NCBI GenBank assembly: GCA_007449985.2
Contig: VIIQ02000714.1
Span: 186,001 to 250,000 of the forward strand
Origin: Desmodesmus armatus
Taxonomy: Eukaryota; Chlorophyta; Chlorophyceae; Sphaeropleales; Scenedesmaceae
Reading direction: 5' to 3'
Length of the DNA stretch: 64,000 bases
The notes under the pieces are model-generated. The model saw only the letters and a program-made list of their open reading frames with translations, searched no databases and had not been told where the DNA came from. The position numbers were made by a program, and so were the translations under genes. Shown piece after piece: positions 1-9,889 of the stretch (positions are counted from its first letter, which is position 1; each line of letters opens with the position of its first letter).

Positions 1-1
1 T

Positions 2-1486
2 GAGTTTGCAGGCAGGTTTTACAGCATCAATTGCCTGCCATTTGGGTGGAACAACAGTCCGTATGTGTTCACCAAAGTGGCTAGAGTGTTTGTGGCACAC
101 TTGCGTGCACCCCAGCATACCCGTGTCCCACCAGGCTGCATGTACCCTCCCCCACCGTCCTCGTGGCTGGCCCAGCATGGTTGCAGGGTCCTTCCCTATT
201 TGGATGACTTCTTGTTCATCTTCCCCGATCGCGACACCGCCGCTGCTGGTGCAGACTGGGTGCGGTCTCTGATGTTCTGGCTTGGTTTCACTCCCCACCC
301 GACCAAGTCTATTTGGGAGCCTGTGCAGCAGCTGGAGCACCTGGGGCTTACAGTTGATCTGGCGGCTGGCACCTTCTCTGTGCCAGCAGCTAAGCTAGCA
401 AGGCTTTCCCGCATGGCTAGGGACATCGCTGTCTCTGCCAAGCTGCGCCGTCGGCTTGTTCCGAAGCGCGAGCTAGCCTCTTTTTGTGGCTTTGCACAGT
501 CTGTGCGCTTGGCAGTCATGCCTGCCAACCTGTTTTTGCGTAGCTTGTATGATGCATGTGCTTCTGTGCCTGGCTGGAATGGGGATGTTAGGCTGTCACG
601 TCAAGCCTTTCGGGACTTAGAGTGGTGGGCCAGCATCCCGGCCCGCCACCTGTCTTCCCCCATAGCTTTGCGCCCAGCCACCGTGGAGATGTACGTTGAT
701 GCTTCTGATGTGGGTTGGGGAGCTGTCTTGCCTGAGTTGCAGGATTCCCCTGAAGGGGTTGCTCGTGGCAGCTGGTCGGCTGCAGAGCAGTCCATGCACA
801 TCAATCAGAAGGAGATGCGTGCTGTGCAGCTGGCGTTGCGCTCGTTTGCTCCTGTTGTCCGTGACCGGGTGGTTCGTGTGCATGAGGACAATTCTGTCAC
901 GCAGTCAGTGTTGGGCCGATTTGCATCGCGTTCGCCTGTGTTGATGACTGAGTACCGCCACCTGTGGGCCTTGTTGGATGAGCTGCATGTGCAGCTTCAG
1001 GTGGTGCGTGTAGCCTCTGAGCACAATTTGGCTGACGCGCCGTCCCGTGCTCTGGACCGCAGCGACTACAGGCTTGACGGCAGCGTCTTTGCCAGCCTTG
1101 ATGTGTTGTGGGGGCCCCATGATGTGGATCTGTTTGCTTCGGACACCAACACACACTTGCCTAGGTTTTTCAGCCTGCATCGGTGTCCTGGCAGCAGTGG
1201 AGTCAATGCATTCCTACAGTCATGGCAGGGTCTCAACGGGTTTGCAAACCCCCCTTTGGAAACCAATATCTTGTTGCAAGTGGTGCAGAAGATCCGTGAG
1301 GATCGCGCCGCTGTGACTCTGCTGGTGCCCTGCTGGCCCTCCCAGCCCTGGTACCACGAGCTTATGCTGTTGGCCGCTGATACGGTGGCCCTTCCTCAGG
1401 CCACCTTCAGCTTGGGATCAGCTGGGTCTGCCCAGCATATGCCCAAGGCGTCTTGGCCTATGATGGCTGTGCGCGTTGTTCACTGA
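2..1486 (+). CDS. Reverse transcriptase-RNase H polyprotein, 3' part (DIRS-like)
   Basis: The frame is open from base 2, so the start lies outside the window. It begins inside the reverse transcriptase palm: LPFGWNNSPYVFTK is the typical fingers/palm motif and YLDDF carries the catalytic aspartate pair. A thumb-like stretch follows, then RNase H with its acidic residues in YVDASDVGWGAVL, NQKEMRAVQLAL and VHEDNSV, and the closing ADAPSR motif. The C-terminal block around DVDLFASDTNTHLPRF is characteristic of DIRS-order polymerases rather than of Copia, Gypsy or LINE elements. The frame ends with TGA and shows no internal stop or frameshift, so the element may be young. It would copy element RNA to DNA as part of retrotransposition. 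Confidence in the family is high; activity is unknown. Confidence 0.9.
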   Translation, partial: EFAGRFYSINCLPFGWNNSPYVFTKVARVFVAHLRAPQHTRVPPGCMYPPPPSSWLAQHGCRVLPYLDDFLFIFPDRDTAAAGADWVRSLMFWLGFTPHPTKSIWEPVQQLEHLGLTVDLAAGTFSVPAAKLARLSRMARDIAVSAKLRRRLVPKRELASFCGFAQSVRLAVMPANLFLRSLYDACASVPGWNGDVRLSRQAFRDLEWWASIPARHLSSPIALRPATVEMYVDASDVGWGAVLPELQDSPEGVARGSWSAAEQSMHINQKEMRAVQLALRSFAPVVRDRVVRVHEDNSVTQSVLGRFASRSPVLMTEYRHLWALLDELHVQLQVVRVASEHNLADAPSRALDRSDYRLDGSVFASLDVLWGPHDVDLFASDTNTHLPRFFSLHRCPGSSGVNAFLQSWQGLNGFANPPLETNILLQVVQKIREDRAAVTLLVPCWPSQPWYHELMLLAADTVALPQATFSLGSAGSAQHMPKASWPMMAVRVVH

Positions 1487-2832
1487 GCCGCATATACAGT
1501 ATGCCCACCAAGGGTTGTGTTGCAGCAATGAAGGGACTCTGTGCTTGTGGCGTCTGGTTTCTGTTTGGGCTTGAGCTGGCTTGGCTTGTTGTGGGTCTGG
1601 GCTTTGGCCTCTGCAGTGCGTGATGCGCTGCTCTTACGCACTGAGCCCATGTGCTCTGGTGGCGCTGCTGGTGCGGCTTCCGAGTGCCGCTCAGAATGGC
1701 TTTTGGCCTCTACAGTGCCTGATGCGCTGCTTTTATGCACTGAGCCCTTACGCTCTGGTGCTGCTGTTGGTGCAGCTCACAAGTGCAGCGCACAAAAAAT
1801 TCACCTTCGGGTGTTGTGCTGCCTTATGTTAGCAGCCCTGGGTGCTGCTCTTGTTGGTAAACAGAGCCCATGTGCTCGTATGCTGGTTGCCAGTCACTCA
1901 CTCTGATGACAATCGTAGTATCTGTGCTGTAGCGAACCTGCGCTCCTTTGTGTGACCTGCACCGTCGTGCCACACTTGCTAACTTTACGCTGAGCCCGCG
2001 TGCTGTAGCACTTTCCTGGTTTCTTGGCTCAGGTGATTGTGCTCTGGCGGTGACAGGCATTGCTTGTACGTCTTGTGACTTTGACCTCCCGTCGCACACT
2101 TTGCATATCTTAGGCAGTTAGCAACGGCATTGGCATGGCATGCGCCATACCGTGTCCACACCCCTGGGTGTGCTGTTCTCCTTAGTGCCACCCGTTTGCG
2201 TATGTTGGTTTGTGCGCAGCATTGCATGACTATTGCTGCCCTCCCTCTGAGCACCACTGCCTTGTGCTGCCAACCCCGCCTTGTGTACTGCTTTAGAGTA
2301 GTGCCCGGATGCGTGACCATGATCTGTGTGCTGATTTGAGCTGCCTCAGCCACCTGTTTAATGATCTATTATGCGTCCAGTTTGTTGCCTCCCTGCTACA
2401 CTGTTGTGTGTGGCTGCGCCAGTTGTGGTCATTGGCCGAGCTACTGCTTGCTGCCTGGTAGGCTCCCAGTCTAGGTCTGCTGCCCCCCCCCCCCAAGGGG
2501 CCGTGGTTTTCTGAGATGCATCCCGGTGGGTTGGGCAGCTCCAGGCCGTTGCGCCTTTACATCCTGATCTCGGCACCTGTGAGTGCTCCCTCTTGGCCAC
2601 CTTGTGGCAGTTGTGGCTGGGTCTTGGGTACTGTGCCTTGTCCAACCAGCCTGGTGTACGGATGCGCGCTGGTGAGCCCAACACTTGCTTGTCCTATGCA
2701 TCTGATGTGTGCCCAATGCATATGCACTTCTTATGTGCATGGGCTGCTGCATTCGCCTTGTCTATGCCTTGCAGCATCAAAAGTTGTGGCGCACCGACTG
2801 CCGGGTGTGCCACTCCTATCTACTCTCTTATT
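1487..2832 (+). other. Non-coding 3' part of the DIRS-like element with ~99-bp internal repeats
   Basis: No convincing frame follows the polymerase. Two similar segments starting near 1604 and 1703 (period about 99 bp) share a TGCCTGATGCGCTGC-like core and an ACTGAGCCC motif, which recurs in weaker form near 1861 and 1989. Short frames here are products of these repeats. I see no tyrosine recombinase motif on either strand. Confidence 0.5.
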
Positions 2833-2871
2833 ATGGCAATCCATGTACAAGCGCAGAGCAATGCTTATTAA
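2833..2871 (+). repeat. Split direct repeat B1 of the DIRS-like element
   Basis: This 39-bp sequence, beginning ATGGCAATCCATGTACAAGC and ending in TTATTAA, recurs without visible change at 3168-3206. The flanks of the two copies differ, so the repeat boundaries are sharp. Confidence 0.75.
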
Positions 2872-3167
2872 TAGCATGATAATGTATTAACATGCGTTAA
2901 TCAGCTAGCGGGCTGATGCATCCAGGGCTTGGGCCCACTAAGCCCTGGAGTGCTCATGCTGCTCCTAGCATGATATACTCTGGCCCTGCCCCTGGCAGGG
3001 CACGTTTTGTTGTTGTTCACACGTGTGTGACAACAACTCGCCCTCCCTTCCCGCCCTTTGTTTGGCCTCTGGCCTGCATTGCCCTGTCTTGCACTTCTTC
3101 TTCTTTCTTCTTCTCTCCTTATTGTTGACTTTCCGCCGATCGGCGTTTTCTTCGTGTAACACCTCAA

Positions 3168-3206
3168 TGGCAATCCATGTACAAGCGCAGAGCAATGCTT
3201 ATTAAC
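3168..3206 (+). repeat. Split direct repeat B2, likely right terminus of the DIRS-like element
   Basis: Second copy of the 39-bp repeat found at 2833-2871. In PAT-like elements the outer B repeat is the element end, so the host sequence should resume at about 3207. The A2 copy is expected between the two B copies and cannot be confirmed without the left end. Confidence 0.7.
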
Positions 3207-3561
3207 GCACGTGCGCATGTAAGGATGCAGACCCCGGGGTACGGTACACAGTTTGCTGAGCAGGTACAGCTGATTCTATCCACACAGCTACTGTGCGCAG
3301 AGTTAGTGGATATGCTAAGCCACCCACGGTGTGTGCCACCAGGCGGGTACGGTTGTGCAATAGGCATGTTGCATTGTGCTAAGGCAGGCCTGAGGCCTTA
3401 CTTAGCTGCAGACCCGGGCTAGCAAACACCAGAGCACGGTTTGATAGCCTGCCAGGGTGCAGCCAATCCAATTGGCATCAAGATTGTGAAACACCTGCAG
3501 TAATACCGTATTACTGTGACAAACTGTTTGCCGCTGGGTGGCTGTTTGGCAGGTTTCCCAC
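3207..3561 (-). other. Remains of intron 4 of dioxygenase copy A
   Basis: On the minus strand this follows the AAAG|GTGGGA donor that ends exon 4 of copy A. None of exons 5-8 known from copy B can be found here. Those exons are either lost or lie beyond the retrotransposon, outside the window. Confidence 0.5.
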
Positions 3562-5346
3562 CTTTGCTGTGCCAGTCCCTGTCAGCCAGTAGCCTGCTGA
3601 GCTCAGCTGCCAGCTCAGCACTGGCTGACACATCACCAGGAGTCAGCCACCTGCCACTGCTGCTAGATGCGCCCTCCTGCTCAGACTGCGCGTCACTGGC
3701 ACCTGACCCTTCCTTGCTGTCTTCGTCTGACTGTGCACCGGGCTCTGCAAAGGGTGCAGGCCATTGCTGCTTGTGCACTGCACGCAGGTTGTAGGTGAGG
3801 GTGATCCTGTGGCCTTCAGTCACAGGCAGCACCTCATGCTCTGGGGAGGCAGCAGGAGGGAGGGATGTTGGCGTATACATTGTCAGTACTCTGCTGCTGC
3901 TCGGGGAGACACATGACTCATGATGGGGGCTGATGGCAGTAGACATGAATATGGTGACATGTTGACAACAACAATAGACTAGGCCCAAAAGAAAGGCTAC
4001 CCCGGACGCTGTAAGAAGGGGCCCTTCTTACAGCGCCTCCAAGGCATTCAAGTTGCCCGCACACCCCACCTGTGTCTGCGTAGAAGGCTGCCCACTGGAG
4101 GTCCTGTGGCGTGGTGTCACCGTCACTTGACCAGTCGTAGGTCCTGCTGCTGGGTGTGCTGCTGCTGTTGTGGTCAATGTGGCGCAGCACCAGCTGGCCA
4201 CCCTTGAAGGGGCTGGGCAGGCAGATGATCAGGGTGCCAAAGTGATCTGGTGTAGTTGGGGTGGACGCAGGCAAAGGGTGTTATGTGAGGCCGTCATGTG
4301 GCTGGGCTGTTGAGCTAACAGGGCTCACAGCAACATCACGGCCAGGGCACATCTTTTGCAGGGGCGGCAGTTGCTGGCAAGGTCACGGTGCATTTTGTAG
4401 CAGTGCTGGGCATCAGCAGCAATCATGCAGCACAAACAGCAACAGGTTAGGCGACTCCAGTGCGCATGCTACCCTCATCAGCGGTTGCCGCCACCCACCC
4501 TGAGAGCGTGGAGTGTCATAGTGCGGTTTGAAGAAGCCGCCAGGGCCGTAGATGTTGAGCTTGTCCAGCTCAGCAATGATACTGGAGGAGTTGGGCTGCA
4601 GCAGTGCACGCACCTCATCAAGCACCTGCAGGGGCAGTGAGACACAACCCAGCAAGACAGCCGCAGCAGAAGCAGAAGCAGCACAGCAGCAGCACATCGA
4701 TCTGGCGTCACATAGCTGCAAGCAGCATCATTACGCCAGCGTGCGGCATGCTCAGCAAGTTGGGCCTTGATACAGGAAACAGGATGCTGCAGGAAACCTG
4801 ACACCAGTCATTGCACAGCAGGGCATTGCCAATGTGGCACATGATAATAAGTGTGGATTATGGAGGCACCACTGTCCTCCCATACCTCTTGTGGTGGCAG
4901 CATCTTGTTGAGTGCCAGCTGCGCTGTCTTGATCTCAACAGCTGTCCTCACAGCAGGGTCATACACTGTCTCCTTGCCCTTGCCAAATGGAGAGGGCACA
5001 GCAGCAGCGACAAGCTGCTGCACACTGCTGCCAGGTGTCAGTGGAAAGGACAGCATGCCAGCTGCTGGGGCACTCTCAGCGCTCTGTTCGACGTAAAACA
5101 CGTGCAATGGATCCTGCTGTGATAGTCCGAGGTTTCCCCAGTAGTGAGCAGCGTGGTGTTGCGCTGCCATGCTGCTGCCAGCTGAGCATCCTTGGCACTG
5201 CTCGAGGCGTCAGCGGAGCTGCCTCGGGATGCGTGAACACGTGAAAAGCTTTGTTTGCAGCGCTTTATAGCCACAGTGCGGAACAACTGAGCATGTGCCG
5301 ACCGGCGCAAAGCTGCGAGGGTGCGAGCGCGTGCTGTCAACGCCAT
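3562..5346 (-). pseudogene. 2OG-Fe(II) dioxygenase, copy A: exons 1-4 only, frameshifted
   Basis: Exons on the minus strand: 5346-4886, 4625-4499, 4246-4070 and 3840-3562. They match exons 1-4 of the intact copy at 11.2-15.2 kb in order, splice sites and phases. Exon 2 carries the iron-binding HxD in FFKPHYDTPR; exon 3 ends WAAFYADT; exon 4 starts with the distal histidine (EHEVLPV) and the 2-oxoglutarate arginine in EGHRITLTYNL. Exon 1 has lost one base near 5134-5146 relative to copy B, so the frame from the start codon is broken before the catalytic domain. Exons 5-8 are missing in the window and a retrotransposon lies next to exon 4. Exon 1 also has one extra codon and exon 4 seven extra codons relative to copy B. 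A sequencing error at the frameshift cannot be excluded. Confidence 0.8.
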
Positions 5347-5918
5347 TGAGTTTGCCTTGATGTCAACTTGTTGGCTGTGCCTTAGATGTTTCGTCAAATC
5401 AAGTGCCGAACCGGTGGACCGCGGGAGTGGTTTTGAGTGCATGGTCATGGACCCGGACGCGGTTCGAGGACAGGTGGTAACCGTTGTCACGCATCAAGCA
5501 ATTGGACCTGAATGAGTGTGAAAAAACGGCGCTCCTGCGCTACACCCGTCGAACAGGCCGCGGTGGGGGTTTCGAATGCTCCCCTAGTGATGCATCTGCT
5601 GGCAGGCCCGCCAGGCAGGGGGGGTGCCCCCCCTTTTTCTGGTGGGTGCCTTCCCTGTTGTGGTGTGGTTGCTGCTGGTTTGGTCCTGGGGGTGCAGTGC
5701 TGTGGTGGTTGGTGTTGTGTACCATACACTTGTTGCTCCTGCAGTGCTGTTGTGTCTCGGGCCAGGGTAGCAGTGATGGTCTGCTGCTGCAGTCAGCACA
5801 CAGTCACTAGGGCAGGACTCTGATAGTGCTGGCTGTGTGAATGGCTGTGTGAATGCACCCCTGTGTGCTGCGTGGACGAGGTGTACACGCCAGCAGGGAC
5901 TTGGGTCCTCCTCCCTCT
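5347..5918. other. Upstream region of dioxygenase copy A
   Basis: This stretch would hold the promoter of copy A on the minus strand. It does not resemble the upstream sequence of copy B. A short G-run/C-run hairpin lies near 5615-5633. I see no gene in it. Confidence 0.4.
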
Positions 5919-6056
5919 GGCATTGCTTTGATGCCGACGCAGCTACAAGCCGTGGCACTGCCTCTTTTGTGGAGGGGGGAGACCCCCCTCACACTCCCCC
6001 CTCAAGAAGTCAATGCATGTCGCCTCCCGCTGGCGTTGCTTTTGATGCCGACGCAG
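5919..6056 (+). repeat. Tandem ~113-bp repeat that is the target site of the retroelement
   Basis: A segment starting GGCATTGCTTTGATGCCGAC at 5919 restarts at 6032 as GGCGTTGCTTTTGATGCCG, giving a period of about 113 bp. The second unit stops at GACGCAG (6056), where the element starts, and resumes after the element at 9834. The 40-bp block at 5953-5992 reappears at 9850-9889, and weaker similarity continues to about 9930. Confidence 0.75.
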
Positions 6057-6091
6057 TGTAGTGATCTCTTTGATGTAATCGTTTACAATCG
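6057..6091 (-). repeat. Terminal B2 repeat of the split-repeat element
   Basis: A 35-bp sequence beginning TGTAGTGATCTCTTTGATGT on the plus strand. It matches 7304-7338 with one mismatch (TAATCG versus TAAGCG). Confidence 0.75.
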
Positions 6092-7142
6092 TTCATCTGC
6101 ATTCTGCGCACAACACTGAACAACACCACACATCACATGTTTCAGTGAGTACTGTAGTCACAGGAACCGAGTATCCTTGCTGCATTGACCTCATCGACAT
6201 CCACTGTGAAGCCACACACTGATACACACTTCATGCATGTTGTCCAACTGATACACTTTCTTGCTCACTCTCATCACGACACTCTGATACTGTATAGTGT
6301 CCCTTTCTTCACTCACTGACACCCTGATACAATACAGTGTCCATTCACCACAACAGGCTGACCACTGCATTCTCACTGCAGTCTCACACATATCTACACA
6401 CGTCATTCCCCAAGTACTGGACTAACGCTCAGCCTGCTCGACAACTGCGTGGCTACGCCTCCTACCCCCCCAGAGCTGGATGAGCATAAGGACAGTACCC
6501 GCCTCAAATCCTCCTGACTGCACCTCGGCAGAAAAAAAAAACCCACACGCACAAACCCTCCAGCCACACACACCATTCACTTACCCTGCCAACCAACCCC
6601 CACGAGCACCTGCGAAAGCCACAGGTGGCGAGTGGAGAACAGTACACCACACAAAGTGGGCAATGCAGACGTAAGACCAGCCAACACAAAGAAGATCACC
6701 AAACCTAGGAGGTGAGAAAAGAAAATCACGACAGAAGAGAGCACCTGTGTGCCCAAGAGCAAAGGCAGAAGAGAACCAGGACAGGATAACTGGGAGGGGA
6801 GCCAGCTCAACCCTCAAACAAGCAGACAACAGGGGTATGGTACGTCCCTGTGAACAAGGCAGACAGACAGACATCAGGGGAGCAGTCTCGACCCTGGAAC
6901 AAGCACAAGACAGGGGCATGCACGTCCCTGACAGAACAGGCGCAAGAGAGGAACTCAACCCTGAAAGGTAACCACAAGAGCCTGGAGTGAAAGCAAGGAC
7001 AGGCAAAGCATCCAGCAACAGGGAAAGCACCCTAACCTGCCAAGGCGAATGTAGGTGTGGGCGATTGTGACGGCACCCAAGACCAACCAGAAAAGCGCAC
7101 ACACGCACCACAACAGAAACTGAACTGAAAGCAACACCAAAC
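6092..7142. other. Spacer between A2 and B2 of the split-repeat element
   Basis: About 1.05 kb without a convincing gene. A 254-codon minus-strand frame (7345-6581) runs through both the A2 repeat and this spacer and is rich in Leu, Cys and Ser. It looks like chance rather than a protein. Confidence 0.5.
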
Positions 7143-7300
7143 AAGCTAGACCTACACCACCAGTGAATGGGGTGGGTGCACGGCCTAAATGGCTGGGCTG
7201 GCAACTGGCAGAGTAACTGCATCACACATATCACACCTATAATGCAAGTTGCTCTGACAGGTGTCCACAAAAGAACGCTTGTCACAATAAGAACGCTACA
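7143..7300 (-). repeat. Internal A2 repeat of the split-repeat element
   Basis: A 158-bp sequence from AAGCTAGA to GAACGCTACA. It matches 9674-9833 (160 bp) almost base for base; the only visible difference is a short variable stretch and 2-bp indel near the left edge. Confidence 0.85.
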
Positions 7301-7303
7301 TAA

Positions 7304-7338
7304 TGTAGTGATCTCTTTGATGTAAGCGTTTACAATCG
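7304..7338 (-). repeat. Internal B1 repeat of the split-repeat element
   Basis: Second copy of the 35-bp repeat at 6057-6091. It is separated from A2 by three bases (TAA on the plus strand), which marks the presumed circle junction. Confidence 0.75.
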
Positions 7339-7469
7339 CCCACAACCCACAATCACCTAGGCAAGGCAGTGCTTTGCACCTTCACACTGACAACCATCAT
7401 GGGCCAAGCCAAACAAGTGTGCCGGTAGAGCACACACCAGCTGCGCGCTGCTGCTAGGAAAAAAACGCC

Positions 7470-8484
7470 CTACGGGGGACCCGGACCTCCTACTGACCTC
7501 GACCAGGCCAACTGCTCTAGGCCACCAGCAGTGCGCTCAGGGAGCTGCACTGGCTGACCTGCTGCTGCTGCTGGGAAGGGAACACCAACCCGGCTGCGGA
7601 CCTGCGGAGCTGCAGATGCGTAGCCACCAAACCCAAATGCTCCAGAGAAATCACCCGATGAAGGGGCCAAACAGAAACCAGACGGGTAGGGGAAAACCCC
7701 GAAGTCCCCAGAACCACCCACAGGGGCAACCACAGAAGGCACCAAACTGCTGCTGTGCGCCAGCATGCGGCGCGTGTCGGTGTCTTCTAAGGCATCCTGC
7801 CAGCCGCTGCTGCTGCCGCCGATAGGGGCCAGGCTGAACGGGCTGTTGCTGCCAGAAGGGGAAGCTGTGACAGGGCTGCCGTTGCCACTGCTGCTGGAGA
7901 AGTCATTAGCAGAGACGGGGCTGCTGCTGCTGCTGCTGCTACTAGAGAAGGCAGCAGCAGAGACGGGGCTACTGCAGCCGTTACTCGCACTAGGGGTACT
8001 GCCCTCATACACAGGCATGACTGTGCTGGCCACGTCTGCTGCACTGCTGTACGCCTGTGCTGGGCTGTGCCACCCCTGCCTGGATTGCTGATGTGGAACC
8101 CCACCGAAGCTGACACCATAGGGTGCTACTGGCCCAAACGGCTGCTGTGGGAAGCCCTGAAACCCTGACCCCGGTGGAGGCTGCGGCACCGTAGCCTCCG
8201 AGAGGTATGACTGCGGTAGCTGCACTGTTTGCGGCTGCTGTAGCCCACTAGGAAGGAACGGACCCGCACTGTAACTACGAGGGGGATGCTGCAGCGGTAC
8301 TGACTGCTGCTGCAGCCTCAGCCCAAAGGGAGTGCTGGCTGAGGTCAGACCCACTGGCTGACTGAACAGGGCAGCAGCGCGGGGCGCTGCTGAACCCAAA
8401 GGCACACCTGAGTGACCGCCAAAGGCACTGACCTGCTGTTGTGGCAGTGGGGATGCTACTACTACTACTACTACTACTTTACTG
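7470..8484 (-). CDS. Gag-like low-complexity frame, second part
   Basis: About 335 codons rich in Ser, Gly, Pro, Gln and Ala, with Ser runs and many short PQQ and SSS motifs and no catalytic signature. In minus sense its frame opens just after the last sense codons of the upstream Gln-rich frame (TAA at 8481-8479), through a run of eight GTA codons. It ends at 7470, shortly before the B1 repeat. By position it is the second half of a single gag-like product, separated by a one-base frame change or expressed by frameshifting. I know of no enzyme it resembles. Confidence 0.45.
8455..8477 (+). repeat. (ACT)n microsatellite
   Basis: Perfect ACT triplets at the junction of the two gag-like frames; read as GTA on the minus strand. 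Confidence 0.9.
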
Positions 8485-9354
8485 GATCAGGGCCTCGCAT
8501 GCATAGCTGAGTGCCTCCTCAGTAGAAAGCCCTACCATGCGCTGCCAATGCTGTGCCCGCTGCTCGGCTTCTCGGCGCTTGGCCTTATGCTTATGCTTGG
8601 ACGCAAACAGCTGTAGGTTGCTGTGCTGCAGCTGTACGTTGCTGTGCTGCAGTTCATACTTGTCATTCTGTAGCTGCTGCTGCTGCTGCTGTTGCAGCTC
8701 CATGAGCTGCTGAGCTTGCTGTTGCTGCGACTGCAGAAGCGCTACCACCTGCTGCTGTAAGAGCGCCAACTGCGTCCCACCTGCACCCTCTGACTGAGAG
8801 GCAGGCGGTGCGGGCGAGACTGGCTGTGGGGCTGATGCTGCAGGCCCAGGACCCAACCCAGGGGGAGGACTCAGGGACTGCTGCTGCTGCTGGACAAAAG
8901 CCTTCACATGAGCATGAAGCTGGTCCTGCTCATAATCCGTGTTGAACTGCACCTGATAAGGAGACTGAGGGGCCTCGTCCTGCTGGTGCTGATGGGACGG
9001 CAAGGCCGCAACAGCACCAGACCCCTGCGACTGCTGCTGCAGGTCAGACATGACACTATGAACGCAAGGCTGCTGTAGGGCTGGCTGCTGCTGCTGCTCC
9101 GGCTCCTCAGAGCTGGAGTCAGTAGGGCTGCCGTTCCCACGGTTTGCCGAAGCAACTATAACCGATGTGAGGTGCTGCAGCTGTAGGAACTGCTGCCGCA
9201 GGTGTGGGCTGCCCCTCCCAACTGCCAACAGCTCCTGACGCAGCACATCTACATCATCAATAAGGGCTGCGAAATGACTGATAAGGCGCTCGAGAGACTC
9301 GCTGAGAGACATGCTGATGCTGAGAAGTTGTAGCGGGAAGGCCAAGACAGGCAC
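8479..9354 (-). CDS. Gag-like Gln-rich coiled-coil frame, first part
   Basis: 291 codons from the ATG at 9354. The likely real start is the second Met, in MSLSESLERL. The N-terminal 60 residues look helical (SLERLISHFAALIDDVDVLR). Poly-Gln tracts and Pro-rich stretches follow, then a Gln/Leu coiled-coil region and a basic tail (SKHKHKAKRREAEQRAQHWQ). Size, composition, position right after the A1 repeat and absence of enzymatic motifs fit a structural gag-like protein of the element, with the basic tail possibly binding nucleic acid. There is no zinc knuckle. Confidence 0.55.
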   Translation of the reverse strand: MPVLAFPLQLLSISMSLSESLERLISHFAALIDDVDVLRQELLAVGRGSPHLRQQFLQLQHLTSVIVASANRGNGSPTDSSSEEPEQQQQPALQQPCVHSVMSDLQQQSQGSGAVAALPSHQHQQDEAPQSPYQVQFNTDYEQDQLHAHVKAFVQQQQQSLSPPPGLGPGPAASAPQPVSPAPPASQSEGAGGTQLALLQQQVVALLQSQQQQAQQLMELQQQQQQQLQNDKYELQHSNVQLQHSNLQLFASKHKHKAKRREAEQRAQHWQRMVGLSTEEALSYACEALIQ

Positions 9355-9673
9355 TGCCTCTAGGACAGCATGCCCTCCGACTCCACCATATTTACGGGAA
9401 TACTACGACTAGAATTAGGGAGAGGGATGCTGTCCGTAACCGCGACGCGAGAGGACAGAACCAATTTTGGCGATCCGCAGATAAGACAGAAAGACAGAAA
9501 CCACAGAACGGACTGGAAGACTCAGGTGACTATCGTCTATCTCTGAGACGGATCGTGCTCCAAACACCGGACAATCAGACACTGCGACGACTACTGCGAA
9601 AAGACAGGACTGCTGCGACTGCTCTGACGGGCCAAAGCTGGCGAGCCCGGGGTATCAAAGGCTACATGTCTGT

Positions 9674-9833
9674 AAGCTAGATCCATGCACCACCAGTGAA
9701 TGGGGTGGGTGCACGGCCTAAATGGCTGGGCTGGCAACTGGCAGAGTAACTGCATCACACATATCACACCTATAATGCAAGTTGCTCTGACAGGTGTCCA
9801 CAAAAGAACGCTTGTCACAATAAGAACGCTACA
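9674..9833 (-). repeat. Terminal A1 repeat of the split-repeat element
   Basis: 160-bp copy of the repeat at 7143-7300. Its outer edge at 9833 abuts GCAG, the same four bases that flank the other end of the element at 6053-6056. Confidence 0.85.
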
Positions 9834-9889
9834 GCAGCGTCTAGCCGGGTGGCACTGCCTCTTTTGTGGAGGGGGGAGACCCCCCTCAC

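Larger units (their letters stand above)
1..3206 (+). mobile_element. DIRS/PAT-type (tyrosine-recombinase order) retrotransposon, left end outside the window
   Basis: The reverse transcriptase-RNase H frame at the window start is followed by about 1.35 kb of non-coding sequence and by two copies of a 39-bp direct repeat (2833-2871 and 3168-3206). Two short direct repeats near one end, with other sequence between them, is the B1-A2-B2 layout of PAT/TOC-like elements, in which the second B marks the terminus, so I place the right end at about 3206. A matching A1 repeat should lie left of the window. No tyrosine recombinase frame is visible in the part seen; it may lie to the left or be lost. 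The element sits directly downstream (minus sense) of exon 4 of the broken dioxygenase gene and probably interrupts it. Confidence 0.7.
6057..9833 (-). mobile_element. Non-autonomous split-direct-repeat (PAT/TOC-like) retroelement
   Basis: Read on the minus strand the order is A1 (9833-9674), body with gag-like frames, B1 (7338-7304), A2 (7300-7143), a ~1-kb spacer, B2 (6091-6057). B1 and A2 are joined through three bases, as expected for the circle-junction copy of a tyrosine-recombinase retroelement. Both ends abut GCAG (6053-6056 and 9834-9837) and the flanks are two parts of one interrupted tandem repeat, so the boundaries are well defined at about 3777 bp. No reverse transcriptase, RNase H or recombinase frame is visible, so it would need enzymes from another element. 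The ~1-kb spacer between A2 and B2 is longer than I would expect. Confidence 0.75.

Noticed and set aside
1541..1906. 121-codon frame after the reverse transcriptase as the tyrosine recombinase
   Set aside because: It is produced by ~99-bp internal repeats and lacks any recombinase motif.
6581..7345. 254-codon minus-strand frame as a membrane protein gene
   Set aside because: It runs through the A2 repeat and non-coding spacer of the retroelement and has no family resemblance.
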